Positions 1 to 11,715 are shown, numbered from the stretch's first letter. The stretch is DNA of 64,000 nucleotides from Xiphydria camelus (GCA_963678675.1 OY783199.1:18655709-18719708), one strand, 5' to 3'. Program-made: numbers and translations. Notes: generated from the sequence alone by a model not told the origin.

Positions 1-100
1 TAGGCGAGAATCTATGAAATTCGAATAAGATACGGTCTCGCTTAAGATACGAAATTCCCTCGGTCCCTTGGTTCGTATCTGAAACGAGTTTCATTGTATT

Positions 101-200
101 TCTTAAATCGTGGTCAAAGCGAGCATTTCTATCGTTCGTATTACTTCGCTGGAGAGAAATGAACGATCGAAAAATGCTCATTTTCATCACGATTTAAAGA
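101..200. repeat. Imperfect foldback in a timeout intron
   Basis: The left arm TCTTAAATCGTG...GAGCATTT...TCGTTC is mirrored by GAACGAT...AAAATGCTC...CACGATTTAAAGA. It lies in the presumed intron upstream of the first visible exon. Positions 1-353 hold no other recognisable feature. Confidence 0.55.
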
Positions 201-353
201 ATATGGATCTATGATCCGACCCGCACTGTAATCCGATTCGCCACGGTCTGCCCTATCGTCGTCGAGAGATCGACGATAGGCTCGACTCGCGCTCGACGAA
301 AATCCGGTAGAATCGCATTCGAAAGATTCTCAATGGACGAATCGATTTATCAG

Positions 354-2247
354 ACATGGGCGAATCTCTGAAGTGGCTCCAAGAGTCCCTGGAAGACGCC
401 CTGGAGGATCGAGACGAGGAAAGCTCCGAAGGGATTCCCCTGGTCCCTCTGACGGATTATTCGTCGGAAGCGATAGATTCGCCAAGTTTTCAACGCCTCC
501 TTCGCGCAATTGGAATCGAATCCCCGGCGGACGAGCAGGAGTCTTATTGGCGTATTCCCGCGAATATGTTGTCCGCGACTATTCGCAAGCGTTGCAGCCT
601 CATAGCCGGAGCACTAGCCGGAACTTTTGTCGAGGAAGGTGAGTAATACCGACGATTCTCGCAGTGTTATACGACATTAAATGTTGCTTTCATCCCAGAG
701 GAGAGGGTTCCCGAGAAGACGCAGTCCGGGACCGACAGCGAGAGCGACAGCGACGTTTTTGAGAGGGTCAAAACGTTCTTCAAACCGAAGCCTTTGGATC
801 TGGAAGGTTCGTCGATATTTTGCGATCTTCGCGTTCATGGAGAGAAAAAAAAATGCGAGTCGCAATGACCGCTGTCCGGGCAGCGCTGATTGAATCAAAC
901 ACCGAAAACGGTATCTAATGCGTAGGTGTGGTTGTTACAGGAACGCGAATAAATCGTGTTCGCACAGCGATGATTACTGGACTGTAAAGAAAAATTTGCA
1001 TTAAATTTAATATAATTGTGTACAAAGCTTTTATCCAATATGTGATTATGAAAATTAATATACTTCGTTATGAAATTTATGAAGGAAATTTCATAAGGAA
1101 ATATAATAATTTTCATAATCATCTATTGGAAAAAAAGTTTTATATAAAAGTTGTATTAAAATTACAATTTTTTTACAGTATGTGCGAACACGACTTGCTC
1201 GCGTCCCAATAGCGATCATCTCTATCGATACTCGATTTTGTGTAAGAATTCTATCATCGCTATCGAGACGGCGATCATTACTGTCCAAAAAGTGACCATC
1301 GCTATTTTTTTTCTCCGTGTAGCCTTCGGAAATTACGCGCTAGCGTGGATTCTTTTTCTCCTTACGAGAACCCTGCCTGTGTCACCGTTTGCGTTTGCGA
1401 AAACGATAGAACGCAAAATCGATACCTCTCGATTTCGAGCATTCCGCCTTCGCCTACGATATCGCATGCCAATAAAAGGACTTTTCCTCGCAGAGGACCG
1501 CGATTCGGTCCCCGCGATAGAGAGCTCGCATAATAGCCGAGAAGATAACACATTAGTGGAGGCTTCCAGCGACACCGAAGAGGACAAGCAGAATCCCGTG
1601 GAAGCGCCCAAGGAAGCGACTGCGAATGCCTCGACCGGTACGCAAAGCTTATTCCTCGTAGCGTAAGATTCTTCCCTCGGGAATTTTGCCCTCTGCTCGT
1701 TGGTTGGAAAGCTGCCGGACGGGCGAGCCCCTTTATCGGCGGAGACCAGCTTTCGATCGATGCTTTTTAAAACCAAAGCTTTATTTGATAGCCGCGAATA
1801 TCGATAAAATGATCAGTGATATGACGAGGGGGAGACGTAACAAGATACTTCGCTCGTTGCCATCCCTGTAGCTCTTTCGAAATATGATTTTTAGCGGGGT
1901 CGAAGGTCAGTTCGAATCGCAATCGAATCAGAGTGGCCGATTCGTCGGACTCGGAGAAGGACGAGGAAATGGAATTGGAGAACGTTTCAGGTACGTAGTT
2001 CCTATGCTTCGTTTGACTTTAAAACGATAGGTATTTTTTTACTCTTCGTCGAACCTCGTAAATCATTTTCCTCGCGGGTTTGGCAGATGATATTAAGAGA
2101 ACCAGGGTAGATTCTTCCGATACCGATGTGCCTCTGCCGAAAAGACGTCGCGTTTTTGATAGCGACGAGGAAGATGATTCCGAGCGACAGCCCTCGGCGG
2201 CGAAAGAAGCGCGCGGCGTAATCAGCGAGGACGACGACAACGATTAG
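354..2247 (+). CDS. timeout: timeout (TIMELESS homologue), C-terminal five exons, 5'-partial
   Basis: C-terminal 264 residues of the TIMELESS/timeout protein, which with Tipin forms the replication fork protection complex and supports checkpoint signalling and cohesion in the nucleus. Exons read at 354-638, 699-806, 1494-1637, 1895-1990 and 2087-2247 (TAG at 2245). Every internal junction is phase 1 with GT-AG borders, so frame is continuous. The first exon carries IPLVPLTDYSSEAIDSPSFQ followed by an LLRAIGIE...YWRIPA stretch, which matches the human TIMELESS segment IPLVPLTEENEEAMENEQFQ...FWRIPAKL (recalled). The following exons are acidic and Ser-rich. The end, PKRRRVFDSDEEDDSE...SEDDDND, parallels the KKRQLLDSDEE...EDDED tail of vertebrate TIMELESS and includes a basic nuclear-localisation-like cluster. 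In-frame stops lie just upstream of the acceptor AG at 352-353, so 354 is an exon start and not a gene start. A small extra exon in the 687-bp intron cannot be excluded. It is timeout rather than the circadian tim paralogue, judged on the IPLVPL/WRIP block. Confidence 0.88.
1003..1170. mobile_element. Hairpin MITE in the 687-bp timeout intron
   Basis: Near-palindrome built around ATTATGAAAATTAATA and TAATAATTTTCATAAT. The same sequence recurs at 2424-2770, so this is a dispersed element. Confidence 0.6.
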
Positions 2248-2335
2248 AATACTAAGCGAGGCAAAGAGTAAATATGTATAACAATTATCAACAAAGTTTC
2301 ACAAATGTATGAGCGAATTTGAGCCTTTTTTAAAA

Positions 2336-2341
2336 AATAAA
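2336..2341 (+). terminator. Candidate polyadenylation signal of timeout
   Basis: AATAAA about 90 bases after the timeout stop codon, in an A/T-rich context, followed by a T-rich stretch. This is the first such hexamer downstream of the stop, so it is the likely 3' processing signal. Confidence 0.6.
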
Positions 2342-2546
2342 CAACCTTTTTCGTAGTTCAACAATAATTTCCATTCCCTCGATTTCTACATTGTACAAAA
2401 AATTTATATTAAATTCATCGATACAATTAATGAATACAAAGTATATGCAGCTTTTATCCAGTACGTGATTATGAAAATTAATACGCTCTTCGCTACGAAA
2501 TTTATAAGAGCAATTTCCTAAGGAAACATATTAATTTTCATAATTG

Positions 2547-2690
2547 CACAGTAAAAAAGCGGTACTCATTTTTAACATCATTTCACCGGTACCACATCTG
2601 GTATCATTCAGTCTATACCATTGTTATTTAACACCAAAAGTGGTCTATGTAGGTCCACACCGCAAAATTTTTTGCTGTGTGTGTGTGTGT
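2547..2690. mobile_element. CACAGTAAAAAA MITE, copy 1
   Basis: About 140-150 bp element with an end reading CACAGTAAAAAAG and an inner stretch TTTTTAACAtCATTTCACCG (one base varies). The far end holds GGTCCACACCGCAAAATTTT before a TG microsatellite. Other copies are at 9460, 11521 and 58674. All contain a paired inner motif of the type GATCTATATAGATC. Confidence 0.65.
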
Positions 2691-2694
2691 GTGT
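2676..2694. repeat. (GT)n microsatellite
   Basis: Uninterrupted GT dinucleotide run that appears to have grown from the TGTGTG end of the adjacent element. Confidence 0.9.
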
Positions 2695-2770
2695 ACGGAG
2701 TATATTAATTTTGCATTGGAAAAAAGCTTAGTACTAAAAGTATCTTAAAAATATTATATAATAGATACAA

Positions 2771-4343
2771 TTCGTTTCTACAGTGTAGCATCTGTTTTCC
2801 ACTTTCTTCCCCCCCATAATAATTTCCGCCCTATCGGTTAAACAGACGGGAACCGGGTGCATCAGGGTGATAAGAAAAACAATCGTTGAGAGGCGTCCAC
2901 ATTTCGCCGAGAAAAGCCGCGGCGAACATACAGTCCGGATAGTAACTCATCGTCGGGAAGCCTCGCCGCCGATCGCGCTAGTATAGAGAGAGTAGGTCGA
3001 CTAATGTTGACGCGGGTGAGCGGCGGGGTGGGTACGAGCGAGCTTCTCTTTCGCGTGGTATCCGAATATCTGGTTGGCCAGTGCGGATGACTTTACGTCT
3101 TTTGATGGGCAGGTGAGGAGTCTCGGCGAGTGTCAATGATATATTAGGATTATTGTTGACTACGACGCTCGTTTTACTTTCGGCCCGCCTTGCCGCGACG
3201 AAATGATCGTCCGCGACGTGGAGCCCGCATCGGAGCCCGTATGTCGCGGAATCCCAACCAGGCGCTCATGCATCGCTAGGAATCGCGAAAAACTCCGCGT
3301 CCGCCGCGTTTATTAATAATTCCGAATGGGCGCCCTCTCTCTCGCGTTAAGATCCTCGGTATTCTTTCGGGATACTCGCGGCGCGAGGGAATCCACAACG
3401 GGGACGCCTCGTCGCGAATTTATTGTCACGGGTTTTCGAGTCGCGTATTTCGGAATGGTGTAGCGCGACGTTCTTAGCTTTTCCGTCGTTTGTTATTATT
3501 TCCGATTAATCGCGAGAAAGGTCTTTCAGGAGGTGTTTCGACTTATCAAGGGACTCCGTATAGAGTCTGGCTTTCGAAGTGCCTTTGCCGCGTATCGAAC
3601 GCTGCGCGATTTTGGTCCCAGACGTAGGATAATGAGCGGTACTGTTGTTGGCACTAAGGAAACGAAATTCTCCGTCATTGACGCGGCCTTACATGGTGGC
3701 CACTCAACTGGAAAATCGGGAAATGTGAGGGAATTTTTCGGTGGTCAAGTAATTTTTGATAAATCTAGTGTTTTCGAAATTTTTCTCTTTGATTATTTTA
3801 TGTTAAATCTGTAGCAATTTTGATTAAAATTATTACGTCATATTAACTTAATCCTTATCTGTAATAAGCTATTGAAATTTAGGGAAAATGTAACCATGTA
3901 TTTTTAAATGTTAATCTATGTTAGTACAGTCAACTGTTCATTCGTATTGCTTTCATACTCATATAATTCAAATAAACGCTTGCATGTGATAAGTGATAAC
4001 TGATAACATACATATCAACGTATTTTATAATTATTCGGAAACGTGTATCATAATTTTGGCATGTCAATTTTACCTCGCCCGATTATCGTTACAAAACATG
4101 AAATATTCCGATTAGGACGGACACGTAAGTATTTGCTTGTAGGTATATATGAACTATATTATTGTAGCATTTTGATTGTTTTTTCGCATCTCGCAAATTA
4201 AAAAATCAGGGAAAATTAGTAATGTCAGTCAGGGAAATCGGGAAAAGTCAAGGAATTTTGTGATAAGATCTTATGTTTTTGAGTCAAGAAACATTTTTTT
4301 GACACATCCAAAGTACAAAGGACGTTCGAAACTATAAACTAAT
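2771..4343. other. Intergenic, CpG-rich patch, no gene recognised
   Basis: From about 2820 to 3640 the sequence is G+C and CpG rich, with a short open frame at 3533-3814 that resembles nothing known. It could be a promoter or non-coding exon region (a donor-like CAGGTGAGG occurs near 3110), but nothing decides this. The rest is A/T-rich with no feature seen. Confidence 0.4.
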
Positions 4344-4630
4344 TGTAAGAGAAATAATTGCTGGTGTCAAAAAAATGTTTCTTAAATCAAGAACATACAA
4401 TCTTACAAACTTATGAATACAGATTTCTGATCGAAGAAAATACATTCTTCATTCAAGAATAGGTACCCTTGCGGGAACGATAAATTCTTTTTGAGCCAAA
4501 AAAAAAATTATTCAAACCTATCAAATATTTTCTCGCACGAAGAAAATCATGGCTTGATTCCGAAATTGCATCACGTTTTTGAGCGAAGAAATTATTTTGT
4601 TAGCACCTAGCAATTATTTCTCTCGGTGTA
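4344..4630. mobile_element. AATAATTGCT-type MITE (family I)
   Basis: Outer ends are GAGAAATAATTGCTGGTG and CTAGCAATTATTTCTC. The interior TTCTTGATT/AATCAAGAA and AAATATTTTCTCGCACGAAG is shared with copies at 24.6, 25.0, 36.3, 36.7, 43.5, 44.7, 46.3, 47.7 and 54.6 kb. About 290 bp, strongly self-complementary, no coding capacity. Confidence 0.75.
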
Positions 4631-5176
4631 TTTAATTAGTATTCTTGGATTATTTTTTGGAACGAACGCCGGATAATACAGTGGCCTTGCAACTTATGAA
4701 AAAAAAAAACACTACAGCCGCGGTTCGAGTGCCAACAATCTAAACTGCTATACGTGCATCTTAAACGCGACTTCTGGCTAGCAGACGATCGACAACGCTC
4801 GGCGAAGCGCGGTGGACTAGTTTTCAGAGCGCTTGTGACGAAATGCCTGATCGGAACACGTGGTCCATGTGATAAGCGAACATGTCGGTGATGGAGGTCT
4901 CACCGACTCACGAGAAGCGGCTGTTCGCCTGATACAAACGCGGGCTCCTTATACGGTTGTAGGTGGACGGCCATCCTTCCTTTCCCTCGCGAGTTCTCCC
5001 TCTCCGTCGCCGGCAACCGTATCGCGCAGTCATGGCCGAAGGCCGCGACGAATGGGAGGCCGCGCGGTAACCGAGACGGGGTATGACGCTCCCGTGAAGC
5101 AAGGCAAGGCGCGTGGATTCACTAAAGACCTTACGTCATAGTGCACTCGTATGCACAGCGCAACGTTGTATAGGTA

Positions 5177-5380
5177 CACTGCGAGAACAGAATTGCTGGT
5201 TGTGCTAATAAAATATTTTGAGTGAATATGCGAGCCAACCAAAGGTTTTTTTGAGATTGCACAATTATTTTGATGATTTCACAAAAACTTTGATGGCGTG
5301 GAAAAGTAATCGGATAATCCAACAAAATTTTGGTTGAACTGTCAAATCGACTCAACGAAATTATTTTTTTTCTCAGTGTA
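5177..5380. mobile_element. CACTG-ended MITE
   Basis: About 200 bp between TACACTGCGAGAACAGAATT and AATTATTTTTTTTCTCAGTG followed by TA. The interior differs from the other families. Confidence 0.6.
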
Positions 5381-5384
5381 TATA

Positions 5385-5792
5385 CAGGGTGACTGGTACC
5401 GCGACGTATTCCTTTTTTTTTGAAGAGGTGTTAGTAGAGACAATTTGCAGTCGACTGAACCACATTATGCATAATCCACTTGTTGATAGTTTTCGAGATA
5501 TTTCAATTTTGGTGTTTCCTTAGAACTGGACTACCTTTTACTACTAATTTCTTTTTGTAATTTGTTTTGCCTCTACCGTTAATACACATAGTAGTTCATG
5601 TTATGTAACAAAAATTATGTTAAATAGTTTGACATGACAAAAATACAGCAGCTAAAACCTAAAACACAAAAATTAAAATATCTCGAAAACTATCAACAAG
5701 TGGATTATGCATACCTATTGTAGTTCAATCGACTGCAAATTGTCTCTGCTAACACCTCTTCAAAGGAATACGTCGCGGTACCAGTCACCCTG
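5385..5792. mobile_element. CAGGGTGACTGGTACC long-TIR MITE
   Basis: Inverted repeats of about 160 bp: CAGGGTGACTGGTACCGCGA on the left mirrored by CGCGGTACCAGTCACCCTG on the right, each flanked by TA. The arms include GTTGATAGTTTTCGAGATAT and its complement. The roughly 90-bp loop has no coding capacity. A Tc1/mariner-like non-autonomous element is likely because of the TA flanks. It directly abuts the preceding CACTG element. Confidence 0.8.
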
Positions 5793-6728
5793 TATACACA
5801 TATGTACAATACCTAAATACGTCGATAATAGAGCGATTTAATCCTTTTTTCATTCGTCCATTAGGAGAATTATCACCAATGCAAATCAGGGGACAACTAA
5901 ATAATCACACAAGCAATCTGTTCGCGCGTTCGACGAATAATATATTTGACACTTTCGTTTTTTGCTGTACTTGAATACAGATTCTCTCCACTCAAAAGAA
6001 ATACGTAGGTACCACTCCGCGTCATTCTCTCGATCACTACAGGCGTCGTCTGTGGCGTCGAGCTATTTCTAAAGTCAGATAAGATATAGCGCGGCTCTCG
6101 CGATGACGTTCTGCCGCGCTCGCGGTGCCAAATATCGTTCAAGGCGTCCGAGCGCCTCGTCGCGCGCGTTTAAGGCCGTTCCCTTGGCCTCTCGCAAGGC
6201 TACCGGCGACTCAAGGCGACGCGCGGTTTACCATTGACGAACGGCTAAGGTCGAGGCCGACGCGCACGAATCGCGTACGCGGTAGCGCGCGCCGACTGCG
6301 CGAGTCATCTGCGGATCGTCGCCGTTTCATCAGGAGAGCAGGAAGTGGTGCTGGCTCGCTCGTAGCGAGGAAACTGGATCGGGCGCTCCCGCGCAGCTGT
6401 GATTTCTCTCTCTCTCTCTCTCTATATATATCAATGCCTTGCTGCGACCGTAATGAGGGAGGATTCATTTAGCGATTTAAACTTCATTAGAGTAGACTCG
6501 GTGCAGTTCCTCTTAACATTTAATTAAGATTGAATCATGAAAACCGTCCGTCAAAAGTAAAGGGGGCTCAGGTGGAAAAGATGTTTTTTTTCGATTTTTT
6601 TGCAATATTTTTCAGAAGGAAAAGTAATAATCATAGTATATCAAGAATTAACTGTAAATTATTCGAGACGGGTTTTTGCAAATTGTGAATATCGCAAATG
6701 TCATAATTTTGCGAAAATATAGGTAGAT
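5793..6728. other. Intergenic, no gene recognised
   Basis: Includes a CpG-rich block at about 6050-6400 ending in a (TC)n/(TA)n microsatellite near 6414-6430. No homology-bearing reading frame was recognised. Confidence 0.4.
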
Positions 6729-6993
6729 ACTGAGAAAAGTAATATAACTTGGTCAATCTAATTAAAATCCTGGAGATGATTACTAAACCGTTTAGTGAAA
6801 TGTGGTTCCTCCATTTGTTTGGTTAAATTGATTAATTTATGGTTAGAATAACTAAACGTTTGTTTAGAATAAGTAAACATTTGATTAAAATAACTTGATA
6901 TTTGGTTAAACTGACCAGAATTTTGATTAGAATAACCAAACGCGTTTAACTAGATGCGTTTTGTCATTTTAACTTAATTATTTTTCTCAGTGT
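6729..6993. mobile_element. AATAACTTGGTCAA MITE (family IV), copy 1
   Basis: Ends ACTGAGAAAAGTAATATAAC and TTAATTATTTTTCTCAGTG + TA. The interior contains repeated AATAACTAAAC/GTTTAGTTATT units and CAAACGGTTTGG-like sequence, shared with copies at 37.9, 39.8, 41.6, 44.7 and 53.8 kb. Confidence 0.7.
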
Positions 6994-6995
6994 AG

Positions 6996-8091
6996 TACCT
7001 TTATATTTAACACTTTTAGTAGGTAGGTACTGTACCCTTGATCCAACTTACAAACGTTAAGCATGTATAAAATTCTTTTGCAGTAGATACCTAATTAAAA
7101 GTCAAAAAAAAAGTTCAATCTAATATCGAAAAGTATTAGCATTGTATTGTGTTAGTAACCGAGCGCGTTTACAAAAAGCATCTTACTCTATTAGAAACTC
7201 GCAGGAAAATAAAGCCCAGACAGAAGTAAACAACATTATTGACGTAACATCGTCATACATTAAAAACAAATACCTACTCAAAATAGACGTAGCAAGTAAT
7301 TGTTTTCTTATACTTAAAACATAGTTAATTGGTATATCTTTGTGAGTTTAGTGAACCGGCCATATATTTTTTTTTAACTCTGAAGTGCGAAAAATCGAAA
7401 CAAGCACTGCTGCTGCATTTCAATGTCACGTATTCAAATTTCAGATATCTAGTGATATTTTTAATTATACGTAATTCAACCTTAAATTGTCGCGTTGAAG
7501 AGTCGAAGAGGAGCAGTGTTGTGATAATAAAGTAGAACAGCCTGCGTCATTTCTAACGAATACAATAGAACGAAACGTGTCATTGGAAGGGAAACAATCA
7601 GGGGACGCGACACGGTCGATATAATATTCATGGAGTCGATCGTCAATGTGAAATGAAGGTCTCTGAACAAACTGTGACGATCTCCAGAAATGTCAGAAGG
7701 AAAATGTCGCATCTACACACGTTGGAACTGAACGCATTAACGAACTTCACGGCATGGTAAACGACATGAATGACCAGAGATCGCGGGTCACTTCCCGTGG
7801 GAACCACCTGGCGTGCGGAAGTTTTCTCGTTTCGAAGATCGTTCCATTCGTCACTTCGGTACCCACAGCACCCCAGTAGGTACTATTCTCGACAGCGAAC
7901 CCGTCTATTCGGTGGACTGTGAACCACCAGTGCATCATTTCGTTAATTCCGAAGATCGAATCAGGTGTGCGGGAATTACTTTCCAAATTCTCCTAAGATC
8001 TCACGTGACCTCGAGGAAAAGGCTTTATTGCCTGTTATCCCCTGAGAGACTTGCATCGTAATATCCTCCTGCACCGGATATCGATTTCTAT
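6996..8091. other. Intergenic, no gene recognised
   Basis: A/T-rich to moderately GC. Short open frames at 7142-7535 and 7747-8061 show no recognisable domain or codon pattern. No repeat was identified. Confidence 0.4.
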
Positions 8092-8470
8092 TTAGTTGCT
8101 CGCGTTCGGGAGCTCGGGGAGCCCCTCGGAATTGGCTATTAATTAGTTGCTCGCATTTTCGGGAGCTCGGATCCCTCCAGAATTTTTTCCCAATTAGTCA
8201 CCCGCGCGTTTGTGAGCTCGGGGAGCCCCCCAGACGTTTTTCCTAATTCATTACCCGTGTTTCGGCGCTCGGGGAGTTCTCCACAATTTGATGGTAATTA
8301 GTTTCTCGCATTTTTGGGCCCTCGGGGAGAACTCCAGAATTTGATGGTAATTAGTTTCTCGCATTTGAGAGCACGGAGAGCCCTTTGAAATTTAGTTCTA
8401 ATTAGGGGCTCGCATTTGGGAGCTCGGATCAGGAATTGATCCCGCACTTTAGGTGCTCGCATTTGTTACT
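8092..8470. repeat. 51-bp minisatellite, about eight units
   Basis: Units begin TTAGTTGCTCGC or similar at 8092, 8143, 8194, 8246, 8298, 8351, 8402 and about 8449, spaced 51-53 bp (the last about 47). Each contains GGGAGCTCGGGGAGCCC or a variant. The units are diverged from each other and not protein-coding. Confidence 0.8.
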
Positions 8471-8604
8471 TCGGTAACAACTTCGATTACTGCTTTACGA
8501 AAAGTGACTTATCGGAAGTGGCTCGATAGCCTCGAGTGGATTGTCGTTTCGTGGGTGGAGGAAAAGGTTAGTAATTTTTACAGTGCAGCCCCAATAACAC
8601 ACCC

Positions 8605-8860
8605 AGGGAAAAGGTCTAGCTGAATACGAACCTATATATATATAATAGAAATATTTATTTGAGATGAATGGAATTTATTCATGTCGAACAAAAGTCTATT
8701 TGAATTAGATAAATGTTTTACTAGGTTCGTACTCGATTAAAAAGATATGCAAAACATTTATTTAATTCACATAGACTTTTGTTCGATGTGAACAAATTTC
8801 TATTTATCTCAAATACATTTTTCTGTTATATAGGTTCGTTTTTAACTAGACCTTTCCCCT
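8605..8860. mobile_element. AGGGAAAAGGTCTAG MITE nested in the 8559-9372 element
   Basis: About 30-bp inverted ends: AAAAGGTCTAGCTGAATACG on the left against the reverse complement of GAACTAGACCTTTCCC-like sequence on the right. The interior palindrome is around ACATAGACTTTTGTTCGATG. No coding capacity. Confidence 0.65.
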
Positions 8861-8913
8861 GAGTCCAGTACGCCTCGAGGTTAAACATTTAATTTTTTAA
8901 TAGACGCAGCGTA

Positions 8914-9137
8914 CACTGAGCAAAAATGTTACATTCGATTAAAGAAACATTTACGGATGGGAGAATGCAGAATATTATTTGCTTCGGCTGATAAATTTGA
9001 TTGGAGCGATTAGCGGCTATTTCAAGGAAACAGGCTGTAGTCAATTCAAGTCAATCATTAGTCTAAGTAACTAAATCTCTATTCCCCTACTCGTAACCGC
9101 TGATTTAATTAAATCTACTGCATTTTTTCTCACTGTA
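8914..9137. mobile_element. CACTGAGCAAAAATG MITE (family VII) nested in the 8559-9372 element
   Basis: TA-flanked element. Ends CACTGAGCAAAAATG and CATTTTTTCTCACTG, interior with CTAAATCTCTATTCCCCTAC and CGGCTATTTCAAGGAAACAG, like copies at 30.0 and 40.1 kb. Confidence 0.7.
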
Positions 9138-9459
9138 CTTTTTACAGCTCGTAATGGTATAGGTAAACCCATAAACATCCGACACGTATTAACAGGAGAT
9201 TCGTAAATTTTACCGTGTAAACTGATATTTGTACTATTACAAACTGTAAAAAAATACGCTGCAGTCTATTAAAAACGTCAGTGTTTCACCTCGAGGAGAT
9301 AACTATACTGAGATAACTATAAAAATGTATATGGATTATCCCATGATTTTTGACTAATCCTTTTTCTCTGTGCACTTTTCACAATTTTCGAATTATGTGA
9401 AAATGCAATCTTTCCAGCCTAAAAACCTGCGATCGCGGTAAACGGAAGCTTTTTAAATA

Positions 9460-9612
9460 CACAGTAAAAAAGTGCTGTTAATTCTAACACCATTTCGCCA
9501 GTATAGACCTATATATACCACATTTAGTGTCATTCAATCTTATGCCACTGTTATTTAATACCAAAAGTAGTCCATACCTATAAGTCCACACCGCAGAATG
9601 TTTACCGTGTAC
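9460..9612. mobile_element. CACAGTAAAAAA MITE, copy 2
   Basis: Ends CACAGTAAAAAAGTGCTG and TTTACCGTG + TA. It shares CACCATTTCGCC, CATTCAATCTTATGCCACTG and GTCCACACCGCAGAATG with the other copies, and carries an extra TACC at 9575-9580. Confidence 0.7.
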
Positions 9613-11520
9613 GATCAAATTCCCAATCAGCTATTATAATTTTTTAATTATCGATCCGATTGGTCGCACTATTAGGTGCACCGGTGGTCCACGTTCCATA
9701 CTCAAAGATAGGTACGTTCGACGCGCATCACCGATGCACCTGCGAGACCCGCTCGAATTGTTCTTCTCCCACACGAGTAGATCTCGCGCTATCTTCCAGC
9801 TTTCTTCCTCTTCCGGCTCGGATGAAAGAGCGGAGTATCCCACCTCGCGTTGTATCCACGGCGAAGCGAAGAGGAGGCGGTCTCTTCGCGGTACTCACGA
9901 ATACCCGGTTCTTTCCTCGCGAATGCTCGAGCGCAGGATCATCGAACCATGTAAATAAAAGACTCTTTGTACACACCGTACGCGAGAAGGAACCAGCTCC
10001 TACCTCGCATATTCCCCGGGTGCATGTACTTCGGACAATTACGTGCGTTACGTCACTCGCCAGCTTCGTACTTGAAATCCGCGGGGACGTGTAGGTACGG
10101 CAAAGCCTCGGTACCCCCGCCCTCGACCTCCTTCTCTGCCCGTCTCTCTCCCTTGCCTTGAGGAACGGAGCATATAAGATGGGGCGACGAAGCGTGCATC
10201 GGAAAAATGTTACGGTTTTAATTCGGAAGGTTTGCACGTAGCGAAATTGGTTGGAATGATCAATTAGCGCGAGATTACACCTACAAAGTTTCGAATCGTC
10301 TTATTTTCAATGAGCAATATCGAAGGTTTTTATATTTTCAGTCGGTTTCGATTAGAGTGTCGAAGATCTTAATCTCTAGGTCGAACTCTATAGGTAGGTA
10401 CTGAGACAAAAATGTAGTCGAAAGATTTAGTTGGTTTAAATTAGTCTTAACAGCAGTATATTCAATTAAGTTAAGGAAATCATGTTTATTTCAATACTCT
10501 TTTATTTGCAGCAAGCATAAGCACAATTAATGTGAGTAAATATTAGTCACACTAAAAAAATACGAGTACTTACTTGGTCCAATTGCACATAAATAGTCAT
10601 ATATGGTGGACTAGATATTATGTAAAATTGTAACAACTAAATATCTACTAGTAGTAATTAAACATATGTTAGCTTTGAATGAACGGGTATAGGATTGAAC
10701 ACAATTACCTAAATTAAGAAAATATTTAATTAACAGCTTGTATTAATTCAAACCAGATAAATCGATGTAACCAAATTGTTTTTTCACTGTTGATTAAAAC
10801 TGAATTACGTACAGTACTTTGAATCAAAGGAGTAAAATTAATTAACGTAGTTGTTCCTCATTCAGCAAATACAAATATTATTAAAAATAGGAGGATAAGA
10901 GAAATGCACTTACCTGTGCTTCTTTCGTTTCCAGTATTTATCTATCCGTTCCGTAGAAAGTTAAAGTTTGTTCATTGAATGTAAATACAACGATCTCGCA
11001 TGCACATCAATTGCAGTAAGAGGCGAAACTATATTTCAAGTGATACAACGCGTAACTTCCTCTACTTTTCACAAGTGAGTGATATCCACTCAACGGGAGT
11101 GAACTCCATCTATAACGCGCCTGTAATTGCCCATTATGCAGCGGCGTCGATTGCACATTCACCAGCTGTGCATGCACATCAGCGGGATTGCTCTTTCATT
11201 AGCAGGTACTCGCGTCGAAACTGAAAAGGTTCATCTTCTGTAGGACTATATTATATGCTTTTTGTGTGTGTGTGTGTGAACGATTCACGCGAAACATTCA
11301 TACAGTCTCACTCGACTGGAATGCATTACCATTTATTCATATGAAGCACATCGTTCTAAAATTCGTCGTATAATTAATTTACCTACATGTATTTAATTTA
11401 ACGATTTCATCGATTTTCCTCAAAACAAAATATGAGATAAATAAGTACGCTCTCTTCTGCGTCAATAATCCCTCAAGGGTGATCGAATGAACGAACACAC
11501 CTCACACGACACATTACATA
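9613..11520. other. Intergenic with possible decayed MITE at 10399-10790
   Basis: 9640-10210 is CpG-rich with overlapping open frames on both strands but no recognisable protein. A decayed TACTGAGACAAAAATG... to ...TTGTTTTTTCACTGTTG segment spans about 10399-10790. A GT microsatellite is at 11263-11278. Nothing else seen. Confidence 0.35.
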
Positions 11521-11673
11521 CACAGTAAAAAAGTGGTGTTCATTTTTAATACCATTTCACCGATGTGGATCTATATGTAGGATCACATCTGGTGTCATTC
11601 AGTCTTATGTCATTGTTATTGAACACCAAAAGTGATCTATATAGATCCACACCGCAGAATTTTTTACAGTGCA
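11521..11673. mobile_element. CACAGTAAAAAA MITE, copy 3
   Basis: The best-preserved copy: CACAGTAAAAAAGTGGTGTT at one end, CAGAATTTTTTACAGTG at the other. Interior ATCTATATGTAGGATCACAT and ATCTATATAGATCCACACCG. Confidence 0.75.
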
Positions 11674-11715
11674 TGATATACGTGAATTTTACGTAGATAC
11701 GGCTATATTACGTCT

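Larger units (their letters stand above)
2424..2770. mobile_element. Hairpin MITE split by a second element
   Basis: Second copy of the 1003-1170 type (GATTATGAAAATTAAT and TATTAATTTTCATAAT). Its right part (TTGGAAAAAAGCTTAG) resumes after about 2700, beyond a CACAGTAAAAAA element that occupies about 2547-2690. Confidence 0.5.
8559..9372. mobile_element. Host MITE interrupted by two other elements
   Basis: Left part (AGTAATTTTTACAGTG), middle part (CTCGAGGTTAAACATT...AATAGACGCAGCGTA) and right part (CTTTTTACAGCTCGTAATGG...TTTTTCTCTGTG) together match the uninterrupted copy at 31799-32111. Elements at 8605-8860 and 8914-9137 sit between the parts. Confidence 0.7.

Noticed and set aside
1238..1666. 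142-residue plus-strand frame in timeout
   Set aside because: Only its last third (1494-1637) is real exon sequence in frame; the rest is intron read-through upstream of the acceptor.
5385..5792. Microrna-like precursor
   Set aside because: The arms are far too long (about 160 bp) and end in TA-flanked inverted repeats, as expected of a transposon rather than a miRNA hairpin.
9728..10237. 169-residue minus-strand frame
   Set aside because: Lies in a CpG-rich block with an overlapping plus frame of 144 residues; no domain, signal peptide or splice context.
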